Assembly (NCBI GenBank): GCA_001051155.2
Contig: JYIP02000006.1
Coordinates: forward strand, 4,464,001-4,528,000
From: Chrysoporthe austroafricana
Lineage: Eukaryota > Ascomycota > Sordariomycetes > Diaporthales > Cryphonectriaceae
Direction of reading: 5' to 3'
DNA length: 64,000 nucleotides
Shown here one piece after another: positions 61,321 to 64,000 of the stretch. How positions within the stretch are numbered: the first letter of the stretch is position 1; each line of letters opens with the position of its first letter. A model generated the notes under the pieces. The model had not been told where the DNA came from and ran no database searches. It saw nothing but the letters and a program-made list of their open reading frames with translations. The translations under genes and the position numbers were made by a program.

Positions 61321-61699
61321 GGCTTTGTCCCTTCTTTCAGTAGGATCTTATAGTCAAAGGGGCTATATTCGGGTAAGCCGTTATCGAATCTTCTTTGCTA
61401 TAGTTTTTTGAATTCGTAATATTCCCGTAATACGTTTTTGAGGTCTGGCAGTAGTTCTTCTTCATTTTCTGCGATCTGTAAGAATATAAGGTATTGCTAT
61501 GCGTATCTTGCTTCGCTAGCTTCTTGTCTTTTGAGCTTTTCTGTTTCTGGTAGTCTCGGGTATCTGTCGGGTGCCGAGCCGAATTGTTTTCTAGCGTATT
61601 CGTGCTATAAGAACTGTATTTTTTTGTAGTTCTACAATCCACATTTTCTTGCGCTATTCCGTACCTGACCGAATTTCTATTGGTCGATAGTCGTTTGTA

Positions 61700-62440
61700 A
61701 TCCTGGTCCGTCCCTAACTTTCGTCTGGAAGTTCAAGGTAGTCGTAACCCTTCCCTGTATTATAGCTTGCTTTTCTGCTTTAGGGGTATTCGTAAGCCTG
61801 TTTGAGCGCATTTCACTTATACTATCCTTAGTAATTAGGTCTCTTCCTCTGCTAGTAATCGCGACCTTCTCGGTAAGTACGGCTTATTCCTATAAGATCT
61901 GGCCAGTAATCCAATCAATTCGAGGGTTGTACTCCTTAAGCCAAGGTATTCCCAAGATCAACTTATATTATGCCATATCTGTAATATCAAAGGTAACGTT
62001 TATCGTAAGGCTTTGGATCGAGATAAGTAGATAATTAGTCTCTATATCGATTATACCTAGGTTATACGTAACCGACTTTCCTTCCACAGTATTGAGCTTA
62101 TAGGAATCCTTCTTTTGCGTCCAGGGAATTCGTTCCCTGTTAACGATTTCGGGCGAGATAAAATTTCCTTGTGCGCCGCTATCCAGTAATGCGCTATATT
62201 GTCGTCCTTTGATATACGCATCTAAAATGATATGCTCCTCGTTTCCTTTGGTAATGGCATATAAGGACCTCGTAATCCTGATCGGCTATTATTCTATTAT
62301 AGGCGATCTTTCCCTTTTGGGGTATCTTGGGCGCTTTTCGCTGCTTGCTATGCCAGCCTTTTTGCTTGGGCATAGCTTCGCTGCCGATTTTTCTCGATTT
62401 TCTGCAGCCTATACCATTCTTTGGCTTTGTCCCGTACATA
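61700..62440 (-). pseudogene. Copy C retropepsin-type protease
   Basis: AYIKGRQYSALLDSGAQGNF at about 62,217-62,160 holds an intact catalytic DSGA. It is followed by the flap and C-terminal part down to about 61,900, interrupted by TAA/TAG. Upstream, 62,439-62,194 is a basic linker. Confidence 0.75.
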
Positions 62441-62470
62441 TATAGAGCATGCGGTCATATAGCATTGTCC

Positions 62471-62812
62471 CTATATGGTTTTTCCATTGATATATGCTCG
62501 TGGGCAGTTATCGGGTAGTCCTATATATGCATTATTGTTTTCGATATGCAGGACTTTCCTATGCTTTCCTTTTTCTTCCGTAACGGGATAGATTAATTGG
62601 TCCCATTCCCTAAGCGGAAACCAATCGTATTTAACTTTCTCGCTGAAATATATCTGGCAGTTATAGTAAATACAACTAATCCAGGCAAGTTCATAATGGC
62701 GAGAGTATAAGTGACTAATCCTTCCGTCTTCCTGGGGTAGGCAACTACTATTCTGGAATAGTATGCCTTGGAAGAGTTCCTTTATCGTAAGCCTATAAAT
62801 GATATGTTCCAT
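62471..62812 (-). pseudogene. Copy C conserved Cys-containing domain between gag and protease
   Basis: 113 open codons with ELAWISCIYYNCQIYFSEKV and VLHIENNNAYIGLPDNC. The same segment is readable in copy B. The W-x2-C-x4-C pattern with later charged residues suggests a small metal-binding domain, but I cannot name a family. It is not the gag zinc knuckle. Confidence 0.5.
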
Positions 62813-63694
62813 TTCCGTATATTTGGTTATCCATTTGTTGCAATCTTGGCAGTTCTTTTATTAATAGCGGGCTATTTCTTCTGATAATTCTTTATCGGGA
62901 ACTGGAATTGGTAGGTTATCTGGTTGTCTATCGGGATATGCCGATTTTTCGATAGTAATGCTAGGTATCGGTAATTCCGGTCTCATAATGCCGATTTCCT
63001 CTTCTACTATATTGCTCTATTATCGTTCCAGATAGTAATTCAAGGGGTATTTTCCCAAGTCTTCCTTATAGAGTTCATCCTTAACTTCCTCTTTGAGTCT
63101 TGCGTAATAGGCATCCATAAGGGGTTCGTCCTCGTAATTAAAGTGGGCAACGATCTGCTGGAATTTCGCCATATAGTCCGCGGCCGAACCGGTTTATCGA
63201 AATGCCTCTAGCTGCCGTACCGCAATTCGTCGTTCATCCGGATCTCCAAAAGTCTTAGTGAGAGCTAACTCGAAATTAGCGTAGCGCTAGAAGACGCATT
63301 TGGTATCTTCCGAGCGAAATTCCTCGCTATTGTCCAAATAGTCGCGAAAGGTTGGCTCCCACTACTGGAACGCCGTTCCTTCAAGGCGACTTCCCGCAAA
63401 GTCGATTTTGTCATAGGTAGTCCTAAACTGGGTTCCATAATGCTTGAAATAGGCTTTGAGTTATGTCAAGAAGGCCTGGAAGTCTCCCCGAGTGCTTTTG
63501 TACGGGCCGGGCTTGTCAAGCTTGAAAGCCCTAGCCTGCTGAAGGGCGTTGAGGCGGATGATTTCGTTCTTGATTTCCTTAAGCTGCTGGTACAATATTA
63601 CATTCTGTTATTAGAGTTGTTCGTTGGTAAGGACGACTGGAACTTCTTCCTGGAAGGCCTGATTGTTGGATGAGGACGGGGTCTAGGGCGCCAT
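62813..63694 (-). pseudogene. Copy C gag, lacking the nucleocapsid knuckle
   Basis: Starts ATG at 63,694 (MAP-stop-TPSSSNNQAFQEE), then FKLDKPGPYKS and FELALTKTFGDPDERRIAV-type capsid sequence. At about 63,058-63,068 it jumps from ARLKEEVKDELYKED directly to LGKYPLNYYLE, whereas copies A, B and F have about 600 bp more here, including the CCHC knuckle. Confidence 0.75.
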
Positions 63695-63756
63695 TATATC
63701 CTGAATATTGCTTAAGGGGTATATACTAAACCGATCTTGAACAAGAGTTGTCAAAA

Positions 63757-64000
63757 TATTATGAATGCTGCAGCAGATCCTTAGATGGGCTGTAAGGACA
63801 AAGGGTTTTATACTAATAAGAGCGATACCAAGTACTATCTTGAGCTTCAGGACGAATTTACTGAGTATCGCAAGGTTTATAAGCCAATATGGCTATCAAT
63901 AGTAGGGTCCAATTGATACTTAGATTGACAACTGAAAGTCCTATCTAATTATCTAGCCGATAGTTCTTCCAGCCTTATATATCCATATTTTTTTAGTCTT
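63757..64000 (-). repeat. Copy C, 5' LTR (incomplete at window edge)
   Basis: TATTATGAATGCTGCAGCAG onward matches the left LTR of copy C closely through the TATA-like CTTATATATCCAT. Confidence 0.85.

Larger units (their letters stand above)
57320..64000 (-). mobile_element. Ty3/Gypsy chromovirus element copy C, youngest copy, runs off the window
   Basis: Minus orientation. Left (3') LTR 57,320-57,856, internal region 57,857-63,756, right (5') LTR from 63,757 onward. Minus-strand order is gag, spacer, protease, RT, RNase H, integrase, chromodomain. This copy has the highest GC and the longest open pieces (113, 114 and 179 codons), so it is the least RIP-damaged. Gag has an early TAG at its fourth codon. 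Confidence 0.9.

Overview
The window comes from a filamentous ascomycete (Pezizomycotina-type) nuclear genome. Genes are split by short introns (about 54-110 nt) with GT-AG borders and CTRAY-like branch sites. The protein families are typical of moulds: S1/P1 nuclease, a fungal rhodopsin-type receptor, a ToxD-like reductase, a sugar-porter MFS transporter and a UbiA prenyltransferase. The repeats carry the C-to-T/G-to-A damage expected from repeat-induced point mutation (RIP).

Bases 1-30,000 are ordinary, GC-balanced genic DNA. In order they hold: a fungal family often labelled geranylgeranyl pyrophosphate synthetase (-), a membrane protein with a long disordered tail (+), an S1/P1 nuclease with every zinc ligand (+), an M20 amidohydrolase (-), an F-box protein (+), a HAD hydrolase (-), a seven-helix rhodopsin-type protein (-), a medium-chain reductase with a GC-AG intron (+), a Ser/Pro-rich protein with a conserved tail (-), a membrane-anchored protein with Gln-rich heptads (+), a frameshifted gene relic (+) and a ten-exon sugar transporter (+). 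I see no operon-like or pathway grouping among these genes.

Bases 30,900-34,675 form a transition zone. A UbiA-family prenyltransferase and a FAD-linked (berberine-bridge-enzyme-like) oxidase lie side by side on the minus strand, the kind of pair found in secondary-metabolite clusters. Both are broken: the prenyltransferase by two Trp-to-TAG changes, the oxidase by one in-frame TAG and a missing 5' end. All three stops fit CpA-to-TpA change.

Bases 34,700-64,000 are an AT-rich island of RIP-damaged chromodomain-type Ty3/Gypsy LTR elements. I resolve seven copies (A-G) plus LTR fragments. Copies F, G, D, B and C appear to be nested in series, each breaking the one before, with C the youngest and least damaged. 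Four copies (A, C, D, G) carry an extra reading frame on the strand opposite gag-pol, between the integrase/chromodomain and the LTR. It has a Zn(II)2Cys6-like cysteine pattern followed by charged, probably coiled-coil sequence. The LTRs carry a two-unit telomere-like motif next to a block of short palindromic repeats that differs from copy to copy. Position 57,721 is an N flanked by two near-identical 121-bp sequences, which is probably an unmerged contig overlap.
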